From Symsagittifera roscoffensis (lineage: Eukaryota > Xenacoelomorpha > Acoela > Convolutidae), in NCBI RefSeq assembly GCF_963678635.1, contig NC_087069.1, positions 29,492,776 to 29,552,775 on the forward strand: a stretch of DNA of 60,000 nucleotides, written 5' to 3'. Shown in pieces: positions 11,300-20,775 of this stretch; the first letter of the stretch is position 1, and each line of letters opens with the position of its first letter. The notes below the pieces were generated by a model that had not been told where the DNA came from, ran no database searches, and saw nothing but the letters and a program-made list of their open reading frames with translations. A program made the position numbers and the translations under genes.

Positions 11300-11434
11300 G
11301 ATCTAGTATTTTCTCGAGGGGGATATCTCAAGGGACATAATTATGCACACCGAAAAACGCGTGTAAACACATAGTAAAAGTGGGTATATCCCACGTGTGC
11401 TCAATTGTTTTCAGGTCCATTTATGGTTCTAAAT
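11300..11434. repeat. 135-bp direct repeat, copy 2
   Basis: Identical by eye to copy 1, 883 bp away. The unit lacks TG..CA ends and I see no primer site inside, so it is not a clear miniature LTR. A recent segmental duplication is equally likely. Confidence 0.85.
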
Positions 11435-12567
11435 CGGCTCTTTTTCCTCCCCCCCCACCATTTGCTAAACAATCTCATGTCTGACTGTTATGTTGAAATG
11501 CAGACTAATTACACCATGAAAAGTACAATACTTTTTATAGGGAAGGAAAAAGAGCCGATGTATGAGGATATGCTGCCTGATTTCCATGTTAGTTTTTTGT
11601 TGTTTTGACGATGCTTCGTATTTTTCCACTATGTCAATTGACTGCTTTTAACATACGTTCCCAGGTTCTTTTTGTTTTTCCGATAGTTGCATCTCTCTAC
11701 TATTTGAACTATCATCCCGGTTAGTTTTGTTTTATCGAGACAATAAATGCCAACATACTGTTTCTCAACCAACAAAGAAGATGATTCGTTTTTGAAATTC
11801 GTCGAACATCTCAAGGTTCACTTTGATGAACAAATGGAGCTTCGTTGTTCTAGTTTACGAGTCTTGCGTCATGAATCAAAACAAAACAAAACAAAACAAA
11901 GAGCTCTTTTAATCTAGCGAGATAGTAAATAACTACTTGAATTCACACTAACTTACAGATTAAATAACTTTCAGTTATGATGCAATAGAAATATTTAGTA
12001 ATGAGTTACGGGACAGTACGTGGAAACAGGAGCACCAAGAGCGATGACGCCATCACCAGGTGAACAAAATAACCTCATCAAGCAGTCGTATAGCTGGGGG
12101 GGGGTGTTATCCCTAGCTACTACAAGATTCATCCTCTTTTTGGTAGTATTTTACGACGAAATCACTTTTAGGACGATAGACCGTTAGGGTGCAAGTCAAT
12201 TTTTTTTTCTAAAGGCGCATTTGGCGCAAATATAAATAGTCAGTACGCAAAGTTTGACAAATTTCTATAATGTGCCCATGCTCTGGTTAATTTAATAAAT
12301 TTGTTTTCTGCGTACAGTTTCAAGATTTAAAAAAAATTCTTTATGAAGGAATTGGGTATAAAAGGCCCAATAGTTGAAAAATTGTTCAATTGTTGAGTCA
12401 AATAATAAAAAAATCGGTCCACGACAGATTAGTCAATAAAGTTAAAAAAGAAAACGTTTAAATTGAATTACTTTGAAAAAAAAACTACTATTTTTGACTA
12501 CTATACAAATTGAAAAAAACTTCTTTTTTTAAGTCATGCAACCTTAAGAAGCTTAGTTTTTCTCCAG
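11435..12567. other. No gene recognised; upstream or intronic sequence of the TRPM fragment
   Basis: A frame near 12006-12190 stays open on the plus strand but matches nothing I know. An acaaaacaaaac microsatellite is at 11880. The TRPM exon begins at 12568, so part of this stretch is probably intron. Confidence 0.4.
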
Positions 12568-13411
12568 GACTTTCATTACGTTGTACGAAAACATGCAGCA
12601 ACTCCTAACACCACCCCCTTGAATCCCAGTCACCCCTTCTTCATCTTCACCGACACCCACGAGGACTCCCAGGAGCCGAATCAAATCAAAGACAACTGGA
12701 ATTTGACCCAACAATTGCTTTCATATCTGAACAAACATGAAGTTAACTCTTTTGGTAGAGTTCAGAGCAGCATTTCGCAGAAAAGCATAGGAAAGGTCCC
12801 AGTTGTAGTTGTCGTGGTTGGAGGTGACCTTTTGACCTTTAGTTTTGTTCTGGAGACCTTGAGGGAGGGGATACCAGTTGTGGTCTGTGATGGTGTCGGA
12901 GGGGCTTCCGACTGCATTATCTATGCCATGAAGAGCTACAGTCGGTAATTATCACTCAGATTGGATTCATTTATAAGAAAATATATATAATTAACCAGTC
13001 TGAGGAACCCGGAGGTTAAATATTTGAGTTTAAGTAAGTTATGGTTCTTACAATAGCTCATCTTGCAAATTGCAGCGCACGTCCGGTGAGCCGCAACGCC
13101 AATTTCTGCAAACACAATTTTGCAAAAATTTTTGCTCAATTTTTGATATAGCAGCAACCACGGTATTAAAATCGAACGTTCCGATACTTCCAACGTAGTG
13201 ATTTCTATATAACTTATATGATTTATAGAGTGCTTATTTTTATTTGGATTTTTTTTGTTTCAGACAAAAGGACGGAGGTGTAGATATTCCGCAGGACAAA
13301 AGAGACACGCTCAAGAACAAAATTCGAGACATTTCGACTCCGAATAAGAAAGGACAAGATGACACCCAATTTTTGGAGCTCATTCTATCCATTGTTCAGT
13401 TCGAAAACATG
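12568..13411 (+). CDS. TRPM-family cation channel, partial (two exons of the N-terminal SLOG-like domain)
   Basis: Exon 12568-12944 follows a tttttctccag acceptor and ends at a gtaatt donor. It encodes LNPSHPFFIFTDTHED, then VPVVVVVVGGDLLTFSFVLE and GIPVVVCDGVGGASDCIIYA, the nucleotide-binding-like N-terminal region of TRPM channels (usually GGPNTI and VVCDGSGRASD). Exon 13264-13411 (acceptor tttcag) continues in frame with KDGGVDIP, the helix after that domain, to FENM at a possible donor. The junction codon is Arg, split 2+1. Everything downstream in TRPM (ankyrin-like region, six membrane segments, pore) is absent; the next coding exon belongs to another family. A divergent FIFTDTHED replaces the usual LVDDGT. 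This is a gene fragment or the 5' end of a rearranged gene. Confidence 0.7.
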
Positions 13412-13572
13412 GTTCGCACATTCGGCTTTCATTCTTTTTTTTTGAAACTATCGCACCCGATGTGTCTGGGCAAGTTTCCCCAGAAATATGCTCAACATAG
13501 AATAAGATTGGAAGGCCTCAATCACACAATTGAAGTTTTTTGTCTGATATTCACTGTTTCTTTTTGTTTTAG

Positions 13573-13800
13573 GCTATCAAGAAACCAGCTTCATTGCTCA
13601 AAATCAATAATCGCTACCCGAAAAATAAGAGCAGCAGTAAAAGTGGAGGTCAAGACGATGATATTTTGATCAGGGAAAAGTGGAACAACAAAGCTCAATA
13701 TCTCCTATCATGTGTTGCATTTATCATTGGACTAGGAAATGTTTGGAGATTTCCGTGGCTGGCACAGAAGTATGGTGGTGGTGCTTTCCTAATTGCATAA
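13573..13800 (+). CDS. SLC6 neurotransmitter-transporter fragment (cytosolic tail and first membrane helix)
   Basis: After an acceptor at 13572 (tttttgttttag) the frame reads a basic, Ser-rich tail and then [20 protein letters not shown] followed by [20 protein letters not shown]. This is the signature of SLC6 Na+/Cl- symporters, whose first helix binds sodium and substrate. The next residue in the family is normally Tyr and more helices follow; here there is TAA directly followed by gtgaaag, a donor-like string. The remaining 11 helices are not in the window. In phase the exon could be joined to the TRPM exon ending at 13411. It may be the start of an SLC6 gene truncated by the repeats at 14.2 kb, or a chimeric fragment. 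Confidence 0.7.
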   Translation, partial: AIKKPASLLKINNRYPKNKSSSKSGGQDDDILIREKWNNKAQYLLSCVAFIIGLGNVWRFPWLAQKYGGGAFLIA

Positions 13801-14156
13801 GTGAAAGTGAAATTTAATTATTGAATTTTCCAGCGGAATAAAAGTTTTACCTATTGATCCAGTTTTCTCAAATTGGGTTAAATTTATCAAAGAAGTTTTT
13901 ATTATCGTTCTGAAAATTCACAGAGCTTTAAGGCATTGCGCTATTTGATTATCGTAAACCGAAGATCAGTTAGCTTCTAAAATTAATCCATTTTTGTTTT
14001 GATTTGTTCAATGTAAAACTATTAACCGATTTCGGCAATTTTTCATCACCGAATTGATATTCATCACCAAATTGATAATGAACAACACTCTAATAGAGCT
14101 TAAATTCTTGACATTCGTTTTCATTTAAACCAACTAGAATCAACATTGAATAACCC
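13801..14156. other. Spacer, nothing recognised
   Basis: AT-rich sequence between the SLC6 fragment and the left end of element A. The words catcaccgaattgatattcatcaccaaattgat form a short imperfect duplication near 14045. Confidence 0.4.
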
Positions 14157-14375
14157 AACCCTTCTTTCGCTTTTCAGACAAATGTCTTTCTGGTTTTGTG
14201 AAGTTAACATAACTAGCTTCTAACTATCCGAAGAAACACCAATTTTGAACAACGAACGCGCGCTAGTCGAGGGAGCTTAAATAACCGTGAATAATTTCCA
14301 CTTCTGAAGAGCAAAAAAAGTAGGTGCTACAAAGAACTAAAAAGGTAAATGAGAGAGTTTCAAAAGTCGTAAACG

Positions 14376-17161
14376 CTCTATCGGAAAAAGACATATCACA
14401 GATTCAGTGGCATTACCTGGCTATTTACTGCTTTTTTAATTGCTTGACTGTTAGTGGAATTTTGTTTGACGTGAGAACATTTCCCTGGATCAAAGTCGAG
14501 CTGTACACTGCAAGGAAACTTATGGTAGATATCTTCCAGCACATGCACAGTCTGTCGCCCAATTGACATCTAGGTGTGTTAAAATAGCGTTTGCTGACTA
14601 GTAATTTAAAGAAAAGCAATAGCATAACCTTATTGAACAAAATTTAGACAAAACATTTTCCTTTTTGCAGCTTTTTTAAAAGTTCATTGATGTGACTAAA
14701 GGTTATGGCGATAATTCTAGATCTGATACTTTTTGTGATCTTTTGAAAAATAGCTTGAAAGTTCTACTAAGCCAGCTTAAAATAACAGTAATAGCTTTGC
14801 TCTTTCCCCCTTTTTTCAAAAATTATCTTTAGTGGTGTGCACAGGTTTTTTTAAGAGTGGTCGACAAAGCGAAAGTTGAAGTAGAACAGTTAACGTATAT
14901 TTGATATAATTACAGGTTCAATTATTTCAGCTCTATCGAAAAAAGACATATCACAGATTCAGTGGCATTACCTGGCTATTTACTGCTTTTTTATTGCTTG
15001 ACTGCTAGTGGATTTTTGACTGACGTTAGAACATTTCTCTGGATCAAAGTCGAGCTGTACACTGCAAAGAAACTTATGGTAGATATCTTCCAGCACATGC
15101 ACAATCTGTCGCCCAATTGACATCTAGATTCGTTAAAATAGCGTTTGCTGATAAGTAAGTTAAAGAAAAGCAAGTGCATAACCTTATTGAACAAGATTTA
15201 GATAAAACCTATTCCTTTCTGCGGCTTTTTTAAAAGTTCATTGATGTGACTACAGGTTATGGCGATAATTCTAGACCTGATACTTTTTGTGATCTTTTGA
15301 AAAATAGCTTGAAAGTTCTACTAAGCCAGCTTAAAATAATAGTAATAGCTTTGCTCTTTCCCCTTTTTTCAAAAACATTCTTTAGTTGTGTGCACAGGTT
15401 TTTTTTAAGAGTGGTCGACAAAGCGAAAGTTGAGGTAGAACAGTTAACGTATATTTGATATAATTACAGGTTCAATTATTTCAGCTCTATCGAAAAAAGA
15501 CATATCACAGATTCAGTGGCATTACCTGGCTATTTACTGCATTTTTTTATTGCTGGACTGCTAGTGGTTTTTTGACTGACGTGAGAACATTTCTCTGGAT
15601 CAAAGTCGAGCTGTACACTGCAAGGAAACTTATGGTAGATATCTTCCAGCACATGCACAAACTGTCGCCCAATTGACATCTAGATTCGTTAAAATAGCGT
15701 TTGCTGAAAAGTAAGTTAAAGAAAAGCAAGTGCATAACCTTATTTAACAAGATTTAGACAAAACCTTTTCCTTTCTGCAGCTTTTTTTTAAAGTTCATTG
15801 ATGTGACTACAGGTTATGGCGATAATTCCAGATCTGATACGTTTTTGTGATCTTTTGAAAAATAGCTTGAAAATTTTACTAAGCCAGCTTAAAATAACTG
15901 TAATAGCTTTGCCCTTTCCCCTTTTTTTTCACAAATTATCTTTAGTGGTGTGCACAGGTTTTTTTAAGAGTGGTCGACAAAGCGAAAGTTGAGGTAGAAC
16001 AGTTAACGTATATTTGATATAATTACACTTTCAATTATTTCAGCTCTATCGGAAAAAGACATATCACAGATTCAGTGGCATTACCTGGCTATTTACTGCT
16101 TTTTTTTATTTCTTGACTGCTAGTGGATTTTTGTCTGACGTGAGAACATTTCTCTGGATCAAAGTCGAGCTGTACACTGCAAGGAAACGTATGGTAGATA
16201 TCTTCCAGCACATGCACAATCTGTCGCCCAATTGACATCTAGGTGCGTTAAAATAGCGTTTGCTGACTTTTAAGTTGAAGAAAAGCAAGTGCATAACCCT
16301 ATTGAACAAAATTTAGACAAAACCTATTCCTTTTTGCAGCTTTTTCTTAAAAGTTCATTGATGTGACTACAGGTTATGGCGATAATTCTAGATCTGATAC
16401 TTCTTTGTGATCTTTTGAAAAATAGCTTGAAAGTTCTACTAAGCCAGCATAAAATAACTGTAATAGCTTTGCCCTTTCCCCTTTTTTTTCACAAATTATC
16501 TTTAGTGGTGTGCACAGGTTTTTTTAAGAGTGGTCGACAAAGCGAAAGTTGAGGTAGAACAGTTAACGTATATTTGATATAATTACACTTTCAATTATTT
16601 CAGCTCTATCGGAAAAAGACATATCACAGATTCAGTGGCATTACCTGGCTATTTACTGCTTTTTTTTATTTCTTGACTGCTAGTGGATTTTTGTTTGACG
16701 TGAGAACATTTCTCTGCATCCAATTCGAGCTGTACACTGCAAGGAAACTTATTGTAGATATCTTCCAGCGCATGCACAATCTGTCGCCCAATTGACATCG
16801 AGGTGCGTTAAAATAGCGTTTGCTGACAAGTAAGTTAAAGAAAAGCAAGTGCATAACCTTATTGAACAAAATTTAGACAAAACCTATTCCTTTTGGCAGC
16901 TTTTTTTAGAAGTTCATTGATGTGACTAAAGGTAATGGAGATAATTCTAGATCTGATACTTTTTTGTGATCCTTTGAAAAATAGCTTGAAAGTTCTACTA
17001 AGCCAGCTTAAAATAACAGTAATAGCTTTGCCCTTTCCCCTTTTTTTCAAAAATTATCTTTAGTGGTGTGCAAATGTTTTTTTACGAGTGGTCGATAAAG
17101 CGAAAGTTGAGGTAGAACAGTTAACGTATATTTGATATAATTACATGTTCAATTATTTCAG
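14376..17161 (+). repeat. Five tandem units of about 557 bp
   Basis: Units begin with ctctatcggaaaaagacata at 14376, 14931, 15485, 16044 and 16604; the array ends at 17161. Spacings are 554-560 bp. Each unit ends in the string ttcaattatttcag, a good splice acceptor, and the last one precedes the leader of the ORF1-like gene. Each unit also carries a similar minus-strand frame of 67-71 codons (for example 16106-16309), which I treat as a by-product of unit similarity. Confidence 0.9.
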
Positions 17162-17239
17162 CTAAATTGACGTCCCGAATTGAGCTAACCGTAAGCAATA
17201 GTAGTAACAGCGATCGCCGTCAAAACTTTAGCATTAGCT

Positions 17240-18040
17240 ATGGATGCCCGATGGAAAGAGCTTGTGGGTGCGATAGCAGATGGGCCAACTCGTGAAGTCG
17301 TGAGTAAAATAATAACCGAGGTGGAAGAAAGTAAGTCAGAAATTCTATCAAAATACGGGGAACTTAAAGATTTTGTTGATGAGTTAGATATTCGAGTGCG
17401 ACAACAAGAGCGCTATACATCAAAGGATTCCATAATTGTCGACAATCCCCCGTTTGATCCGCGTGATGAGAGGAAATTTCTAAGTAATGTGATACATTTT
17501 TTGGACAAATATCTCAAAGTCAAGATTTCGGGCAGTAGTTTGAAAGCTTTCCATATACTACCGAACAAATATTTGGATAGAAACATTATGCCTTCAGTCA
17601 TAATCAAATTCATTTATTTCAATGACAAGTTTGAAGCCTACAAGAACCGGCGAAAACTAAAGTATGATGATCACAAAAATCCAATCAATGGTAAAACAAT
17701 TTGGGTGAAAGAGCGGTTGCCTCCATTGGATGCTTATGTGAAACGCTTGGCCGAGAGCAGAGGTTTTGTAACGACAACTCATAATTGTGCTGTGTCGGTT
17801 GTTTGTGACACAAGTTCCGGGAGGCAGAGATTTATACAAGTCAATAATGAAAAAGACTTGAATGCATTGAAAAATCCAAGAGTTAAGGAAATGCAAAGAA
17901 ATGATGGGCGTCAGTTTAGTAACCAAAAGGATACAGTGCAGAAGAAGCGCCAACTGAGTGGTGGAAACCAGAAAGATATGTTTGGTTCAATGTCATCAGA
18001 AAAAAAAGTTTATCGAGAAAACTCGACAAAAAATGCTTAA
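17240..18040 (+). CDS. LINE ORF1p-like RNA-binding protein
   Basis: This is an intact frame of 266 codons from ATG 17240 to TAA. It follows a leader that begins at a tttcag acceptor at 17161. Residues 1-60 are helical and charged, like a coiled coil. About residues 65-200 have the ORF1p/RRM pattern: KDSIIVDNPPFDP, FHILPNKYL, MPSVIIKFIYFNDKFEAYK, RRKLKYDDH, IWVKERLPPLDAYVKRLAES and a final strand RFIQVNNEKDL. The C-terminal 60 residues are basic and polar. ORF1 proteins bind element RNA as trimers and help reverse transcription. No zinc knuckles are seen. The last 44 codons and the downstream DNA recur at 25708 in element B. The absence of ORF2 means movement would need another element. Confidence 0.6.
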   Translation: MDARWKELVGAIADGPTREVVSKIITEVEESKSEILSKYGELKDFVDELDIRVRQQERYTSKDSIIVDNPPFDPRDERKFLSNVIHFLDKYLKVKISGSSLKAFHILPNKYLDRNIMPSVIIKFIYFNDKFEAYKNRRKLKYDDHKNPINGKTIWVKERLPPLDAYVKRLAESRGFVTTTHNCAVSVVCDTSSGRQRFIQVNNEKDLNALKNPRVKEMQRNDGRQFSNQKDTVQKKRQLSGGNQKDMFGSMSSEKKVYRENSTKNA

Positions 18041-18810
18041 CCTGTCAACTTGTGACACAAAAAGAAAAAATTAAACTCAACGTGAACTGAAAGATTGAAT
18101 GAAACTTTCTTGCGAATTTTTGTTTTGGCTGTTACCTTGATTGATAACTTTGACACAAGAGCAAATCTTAAACAAAAACACTTCTCATCAAGACTTTTTA
18201 AAACGTTCCAACAGTTTCTTTTTTCTTCCTTTCTGCTAGTCTTTCCTGGTAGTTGTAAAACTAATAAAATACATATTTTTAACAGTTTACTGTGAATTTT
18301 GTAGCAATCGGTAGCAAAAGTTTTTTCCGTCAACAAATTTATCACAGCCAAAAGTTTAGTGTTGCGATTTCCGTGGCTTTTAAATATTTAAATGACTTTT
18401 TCTTTGCAGCAGATCTGATGAGGGTTCAGCCGAACATGGGAAAAAAGATTTGATTTGCTGCGACTTCCGCGGTGATCAGATTTTAAAAAAATTTTGATAC
18501 TCAAGAAGAATTCTAAAACCAGACTCAGAACAGATTTCAGATGAAAAGCTTGCTGCGATTTTCGCGGCAGCCTGAAACTTCTTAGTCAAATTCTTAGTCA
18601 AAAGTCCTTAGTCAAACTAGAAAGCATAATCAAAAATTAATTACGTATTGTACTTTGTTGCGACTTTCGCGACTATCTACTGCCAACTAGTTGATAGAAT
18701 TCAATAAATTGAATTTATAAGATGCTGGTAAGCCTAAATTGTTTTACGAAAGACTTTTTTCACGCTTAAGCTATGTAGTTTTTTGCAATGGTTAAGAATT
18801 ATCTATATGT
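18041..18810 (+). repeat. Element A 3' region, copy 1, with periodic hairpin motifs
   Basis: Begins with the sequence following the ORF1 stop and ends with gcaatggttaagaat. It is shared with 25840-26590 along its length and in part with 19040-19625 and 23090-23600. Motifs of the form (G/C)TTGCGAyTTyCGCG occur at 18361, 18457, 18552 and 18657, about 95-105 bp apart. Each can form a GCGA...TCGC stem. Confidence 0.85.
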
Positions 18811-19050
18811 TTTAAATTTTATGCGGAATACAAGCAGCAGACTCTCCATAAGAGTCACTTTTCAATGGTCTCACTTTTGTGAAAAATATGTTGGAGAAAA
18901 CGGCGAATTAGGAGTGAATAGCTTGCTGCGACTTGCGCGGCGATCCCAAACTGAGCAAGCTTTAAGTCAAATTAGAAAGCATAATGAAAAACTAATTACA
19001 AGATATATAGGTGTGTTGCGACTACCGCGACCAAATCTTTAAAAAAAAAC
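18811..19050 (+). repeat. Diverged hairpin-motif stretch between 3'-region copies
   Basis: Two more hairpin motifs, gctgcgacttgcgcgg near 18925 and gttgcgactaccgcgac near 19016, show that this stretch also derives from the same 3' region. A short plus frame here (18788-19042) has no recognised domain. Confidence 0.6.
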
Positions 19051-19625
19051 ATTCCTCATCACGACTTTTTTAATGGTCCAACAGTTTCTTTGTTTCTTCT
19101 TTTTCCTTCCTTTCTGCTATGCATTCCTGGTATTTGTAAAACTCATAAAACACATATTTTTAACAGTTTACTGTGAATTTTGTAGCAATCGATAGCAAAA
19201 GTTTTTTCCGTCAACAACTTCATCACAGCCAAAAGTTTAGTGCTGCGATTTCCGTGGCTTTTAGATATTTGAATGACATTTTCTTTGCGGCAGACCTGAT
19301 GAGGGTTCAGCGGAACAAGGGAAAAAAATTTGATTTGCTGCGACTTCCGCGGTGATCAGTTTCTTAAAAAATTTCGATACTCTAGAAAAATTTTAAAACC
19401 AGACGCAGAACAGATTTTAGATGAAAAGCTTGCTGCGATTTTCGCGGCAGCCTGAAATTTCTTAATCAAATTCTTAGTGAAAAGTCCTTATTCAAGTTAG
19501 AAAGCATAATCAAAAATTAATTACGAATTGTAGTTTGTTGCGACTTTTGCGACCATCTACTGTCAACTAGTTGATAAAATTAAATAAATTGAATTTATAA
19601 GATGCTGGTAAGCCTAAATTGTTTT
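19051..19625 (+). repeat. Element A 3' region, copy 2
   Basis: From about 19051 (cattcctcatcacgac) to 19625 (gcctaaattgtttta) the sequence repeats copy 1 with scattered substitutions. Hairpin motifs are at 19241, 19337, 19432 and 19538. The repeat stops just before the part of copy 1 that continues with cgaaagactttt. Confidence 0.85.
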
Positions 19626-19852
19626 AAATCAACTATTGTTGCTTGCATAAGATCTACTCATCTGATCTCTGAATGTGTGTTGATTTTATTAGTTTTGTTC
19701 TTCGACAACTAATCAGCTATTCGGACCGGTCTAAATTATGAAGCCGCCTCTTTTTCGTATGATGAGTGTTGTCTTTAGGTCTCCATGTAGTTGGAGCTTC
19801 ATCTCCTTCCAGTTTTTCCCTCCCCTTTGATTTGTTTCTGAAATTCGATTTA
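19626..19852. other. Spacer between elements A and B
   Basis: Unique sequence of about 230 bp with no gene recognised. Confidence 0.5.
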
Positions 19853-20069
19853 ACTCTTCTTTCGCTTTTCAGACAAATGTCTTTCTGATTTTGTAAAGTT
19901 AATATAACTAGCTTCTAACTATCCAAATAAAAACCGATTTTGAACAACGAACGCGCGCTAGTCGAAGGAGTTTAAATTACCGTGAATAAATTCCACTTCT
20001 GGAGAGCAAAAAAGTAGGCGCTACAAAGAACTAAAAAAGTAAATGAGAGAGTTTCAAAAGTCGTAAACG

Positions 20070-20738
20070 CTCTATCGGAAAAAGACATATCACAGATTCA
20101 GTGGCATAACCTGGCAATTTACTGCTTTTTTTGTTGCTTGACTGCTAGTGGAATTTTGTCTGACGTGAGAACATTTCTCTGGATCAAAGTCGAGCTGTAC
20201 ACTGCAAGGAAACTTATGGTAGATATCTTCCAGCACATGCACAATCTGTCGCCCAATTGACATCTAGATTCGTGAAAATAGCGTTTGCTGACAAGTAAGT
20301 TAAAGAAAAGCAAGTGCATAACCTTATTGAACAAGATTTAGACAAAACCTATTCCTTTTTGCCGCTTTTTTTAGAAGTTCATTGATGTGACTACAGGTTA
20401 TGGCGATAATTCTAGATCTGATACTTTTTTACGATCTTTTGAAAAATAGCTTGAAAGTTCTACTAAGCCAGCTTAAATTAACAGTGTTAGCATTGCCCTT
20501 TCCCCTTTTTTTCAAAAATTATCTTTAGTGGTGTGCCCAGGTTTTTTAAGAGTGGTCGACAAAGCGAAAGTTGAGGTAGAATAGTTAACGTATATTTGGT
20601 ATAATTACAGGTTCAATTATTTCAGCTCTATCGGAAAATATCACAGATTCAGTGGCATTACCTGACTATTTGCTGCTTTTTTGCTTGACTGCTGGTGGAT
20701 TTTTGTCTGACTTGAGAACATTTCTCTGGATCAAAGAT
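20070..20738 (+). repeat. One full and one truncated 557-bp unit
   Basis: Units start at 20070 and 20626 with ctctatcgg. The second is cut after catttctctggatcaaag, directly before the first exon of the BEN-like gene. Confidence 0.9.
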
Positions 20739-20775
20739 TTCAGATTGCTTGCTATTTATCAAAAACTTTATCAGA

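Larger units (their letters stand above)
14157..18810 (+). mobile_element. Element A: ORF1-like, ORF2-less mobile element with tandem-repeat 5' region
   Basis: The left end is defined by homology to 19853 (cttctttcgcttttcagac onward) and the right end by homology to 26590. In order it contains a unique left arm with the string acgaacgcgcgctagtcga, five tandem units of about 557 bp, one ORF resembling LINE ORF1 protein, and a 3' region with hairpin motifs. No reverse transcriptase or transposase frame is present. The layout recalls non-autonomous LINE derivatives with only ORF1 (HAL1-like), and the repeated 5' units recall the monomers of mouse L1, but the family is not identified. Confidence 0.55.

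Noticed and set aside
10417-11434. Miniature LTR (TRIM) element
   Set aside because: The 135-bp repeats lack TG..CA ends, and I see no primer site or target duplication.
12001-12060. Upstream TRPM exon with a cag|gtgaac donor
   Set aside because: The open frame's phase does not match the next exon, and the peptide has no TRPM resemblance.
14425-16869. Minus-strand frames of 67-71 codons in each 557-bp unit as a gene family
   Set aside because: Similarity equals that of the whole unit and no domain or signal was seen. Kept only as a check under the repeat finding.
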